64,000 nucleotides of DNA from Microbacterium oleivorans. Its GTDB lineage: Bacteria; Actinomycetota; Actinomycetes; Actinomycetales; Microbacteriaceae. How positions within the stretch are numbered: position 1 is the stretch's first letter; each line of letters begins with the position of its first letter. Positions 62,000 through 64,000 of this stretch are shown here, piece after piece. The stretch lies in contig NZ_MAYO01000003.1 in NCBI RefSeq assembly GCF_001691565.1, positions 682,001 to 746,000 on the forward strand. The letters are read 5' to 3'. Position numbers and translations under genes: made by a program. Below the pieces are notes generated by a model that ran no database searches, was not told the DNA's origin, and saw only the letters and a list, made by a program, of their open reading frames with translations.

Positions 62000-63088
62000 T
62001 CAGCCCCGGGTGACGCCCGAGACGTCGGTCAGATACCCGATCCGGCCGTCCTCGTGGCGGACGACGAACGAGTCGCCGCGATCCTCGATGACGAGAGCCC
62101 ACGCCGTGGGGCCCACACGGAACAGCGGAGCGCCGTTCTCGTCGACGACGTCGCGCTCGACGGGAGCCAGTGCCCAGAACGCCTGATGCGCCGACGCGGG
62201 TGCCGTGGCCGGCTCGTCGTCCTCGACCGGGGCTCCGAACGGGGTCGGGTCCGGCTCGACTTCCGGTGCCGCCATCGTGAAGCGTGCATCGGAGAGAGGA
62301 CGCGCGACCACAGGACGCGCGCGACGCGCGATGCGGTGAGCGGGCGCCTCCGCCCGGTGGAGGAAGTCCTCGTGGAACGGCGGGATGAACGGCGCGAAGA
62401 CCGTCAGCGCGACCCCGGCCGCCATCAGGAGGACCTCGACCCACACGACCCAGCTGCTCAGCCAGACACCGGTGGCGGCACCGCGGGCGATGTTCGTCCA
62501 CAGCCAGCTCAACCAGAGGACCGCGGAGACGGAGAACGCGACGGAGGCGAACTGATCGATGCCGAGCGAGCCCACACGCCGGATGCCGTCCGGCGAGAAA
62601 CGGCGAAGAGTGATGAGGAACACGGCTACCGTCGGCGCGGCGATCGTCAGGACCCAGTCGATGCCGGACGTCCACACGGTTCCGCCGCCGAGGAGACGGG
62701 TGAACTGGTTGTCGCCGTAGAGCGGGAAGAAGGAGAACAGGAACGCCAGGGCCCACACGCCGAGGAGCGAGACCTCGCGAAGGGAGAAGGGGCCGATGCC
62801 GTACTGCGGCGGGATGTGACCCGCTCCGGATGCCGCGGCCGACGGCTCGTGCTCGACGGGTGCCGCGGGGGTCTCCGGCTCGTCGGCGACCGTCTCGGCT
62901 GCGCCGGGCTCGAGAGTCTCGACCTCCGTCGCGGCTTCCGTTGAGAAGTCGTACGCCTCGGTCTCACGATCGACGCTGGGCACCTCGGTCGACGCGCTCT
63001 CCGGAGCCCGCACGACCGTGACGTCGAGGTCCTCGACGGTGCTGCCGGCGTCATCCGGCAATTCGGGGTTCGTCTTCTGGTCGGTCAC
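62000..63088 (-). CDS. Membrane protein of unknown function
   Basis: 362 residues. Long acidic, Thr/Glu/Pro-rich N-terminal region (about 1-90) without structure, five membrane helices (about 100-120, 137-158, 168-188, 197-220 and 226-245) and a soluble C-terminal part with a small beta-rich end (FRVGPTAWALVIEDRGDSF). No recognised domain or catalytic motif. Located between dnaE and hisD, 20 bases before hisD, so probably co-transcribed. Looks lineage-specific. Confidence 0.75.
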   Translation of the reverse strand: MTDQKTNPELPDDAGSTVEDLDVTVVRAPESASTEVPSVDRETEAYDFSTEAATEVETLEPGAAETVADEPETPAAPVEHEPSAAASGAGHIPPQYGIGPFSLREVSLLGVWALAFLFSFFPLYGDNQFTRLLGGGTVWTSGIDWVLTIAAPTVAVFLITLRRFSPDGIRRVGSLGIDQFASVAFSVSAVLWLSWLWTNIARGAATGVWLSSWVVWVEVLLMAAGVALTVFAPFIPPFHEDFLHRAEAPAHRIARRARPVVARPLSDARFTMAAPEVEPDPTPFGAPVEDDEPATAPASAHQAFWALAPVERDVVDENGAPLFRVGPTAWALVIEDRGDSFVVRHEDGRIGYLTDVSGVTRG

Positions 63089-63184
63089 GATGCTCCTTCC
63101 GAACAGCGCGGATCCGCGCCGCCTGCGATCCTACCTGCGTCGGCCCTGCGGATCAGCCCGCATGACACGGCCTGTCGCTCCTGC

Positions 63185-64000
63185 TCAGCCGAGGCATTGG
63201 GGACCGAGGAGACCCTTCAGCTCGCCGTACAGGTCGACGGTGACCCCCACTTGAGCCGGCACCTCGAAGACTTTCGCGACGCCGCCCTTGTGCAGCTTCA
63301 GTGTGACCTCGGTCGTCCCCGGGTGGCGGTCGAAGACCGCCGCGAGCTGGCCGATCGTCGTCTCCGTCGCCCGGTGCTCGGGCAGCAGCAGGACGAGCGG
63401 ACCCGCGGCATCCACTGATCCGAGATCCGGGATGAACGCCGACTGCCCGTGCAGGTTCCGGCCGTCATCGCGCTGCGACACTCGCCCTCGGACGACGAGG
63501 ATCGAGTCGGCTTGCAGCATCGACTGGAACTCGGCGTAGGTCTTGCCCATGAACATGACGGTGACCTCGCCGTCGAAGTCCTCGACGGTGATCATGCCGT
63601 AGGGATTGCCGCTCTGCTTCGCGACGCGGTGCTGAACACTGGTGACGAGGCCCGCGACGGTGACGATGTCGCCGTCGGAGATGTCCTCCGAGACCAGCAG
63701 GTCGTGGATCGAGGTCGACGCATGCTTGGCGAGCGGGATCTCGAGCCCGGCGAGAGGATGATCCGAGACGTACAGACCGAGCATCTCGCGCTCGAACGCG
63801 AGCTTGTCCTTCTTCGTCCATTCGGGACGTTCCGGAACCCGCGCGACCTGCTGCGGCTCGTCATCGCCCCAGAGGCTGTCGAAGTCGAACCCTACCTCGC
63901 CGTTCGCCTCGCGCCGCTTGTCGAGGACGGCCTGTTCGACCGCATCCTCGTGGATCTCCATGAGGGCGCGCCGCGTCGAGCCGAGCGAGTCGAAGGCGCC
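63185..64000 (-). CDS. dnaE: DNA polymerase III alpha subunit, C-terminal part (5' end beyond window)
   Basis: Frame stays open to the window edge; 271 codons are visible. The visible segment matches the C-terminal region of DnaE: the GAFDSLGSTRRALM stretch at the edge, KLAFEREMLGLYVSDHPL (linker before the OB domain), an OB-fold segment (GDIVTVAGLVTSVQ, MITVEDFDGEVTVMFM) and the final beta-rich tail. Replicative polymerase. The catalytic PHP and palm regions are outside. The stop is 97 bases before the downstream membrane-protein gene. Confidence 0.95.
   Translation of the reverse strand, partial: GAFDSLGSTRRALMEIHEDAVEQAVLDKRREANGEVGFDFDSLWGDDEPQQVARVPERPEWTKKDKLAFEREMLGLYVSDHPLAGLEIPLAKHASTSIHDLLVSEDISDGDIVTVAGLVTSVQHRVAKQSGNPYGMITVEDFDGEVTVMFMGKTYAEFQSMLQADSILVVRGRVSQRDDGRNLHGQSAFIPDLGSVDAAGPLVLLLPEHRATETTIGQLAAVFDRHPGTTEVTLKLHKGGVAKVFEVPAQVGVTVDLYGELKGLLGPQCLG

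Overview
The window is a high-GC chromosomal segment of an actinobacterium. Gene content and synteny fit Microbacteriaceae, most likely Microbacterium or a close relative: RbpA and WhiA, the actinobacterial ctaB-tkt-tal-zwf-opcA-pgl block, an actinobacterial cytochrome bc-aa3 branch (diheme QcrC, QcrA with three membrane helices, small CtaF), and a SUF operon carrying a Rieske ferredoxin. GTG starts are frequent, and many genes overlap by ATGA, GTGA or TGATG. This is core-genome DNA: I found no tRNA, rRNA, CRISPR array, insertion sequence or prophage.

Layout. 1-1131: 3' part of an ABC-F ATPase gene (-). 1312-5171: membrane-anchored esterase plus an MprF-like DUF2156 membrane protein (+), a candidate aminoacyl-phosphatidylglycerol hydrolase/synthase pair. 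5203-10142: DtxR/IdeR-type iron box followed by a five-gene ferric-siderophore uptake and reduction operon (+). 10202-14266: sufB-sufD-ferredoxin-sufC-sufT (-). 14487-16828: heme A biosynthesis (ctaA +, ctaB -) around a small membrane protein. 17051-23508: pentose-phosphate operon (+). 23544-27255: rbpA, secG and the glycolytic set tpiA-pgk-gap (-). 27393-34879: sodA, whiA, rapZ, uvrC, uvrA (-). 34934-35651: an OhrR-like repressor divergent from a small zinc-ribbon protein. 35702-42917: uvrB, coaE, a degenerate-GGDEF membrane protein, an orphan histidine kinase and rpsA (-). 43065-46918: YchJ-like protein, two secreted proteins, stand-alone 5'-3' exonuclease and PHP protein. 46926-47978: trpD (-). 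48110-52504: ctaE-qcrCAB (+), followed by a rhodanese, convergent with ctaC-ctaD-ctaF (-, 56465-53389). 56579-60152: A-type Fe-S carrier, M20 peptidase, DUF3043 protein and pyrD. 60185-64000: dnaE (partial), a membrane protein, hisD and nrdR (-).

The themes connect. Iron uptake (5-10 kb), Fe-S assembly (10-14 kb and 56.6 kb), heme A synthesis (14-17 kb) and the bc-aa3 respiratory branch (48-56 kb) form a metal-to-respiration supply chain. The UvrABC excision system is complete within 30-38 kb. Hairpins with long GC-rich stems mark most operon ends and convergent junctions.

No clearly new multi-gene system stands out. The least ordinary loci are the esterase/MprF-like pair, the kinase plus degenerate GGDEF pair placed inside the usually compact rpsA-coaE-uvrB block, and the OhrR-like repressor with a three-half-site operator and no ohr gene beside it. 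A 31-bp tandem duplication at the uvrB stop codon is also worth noting.
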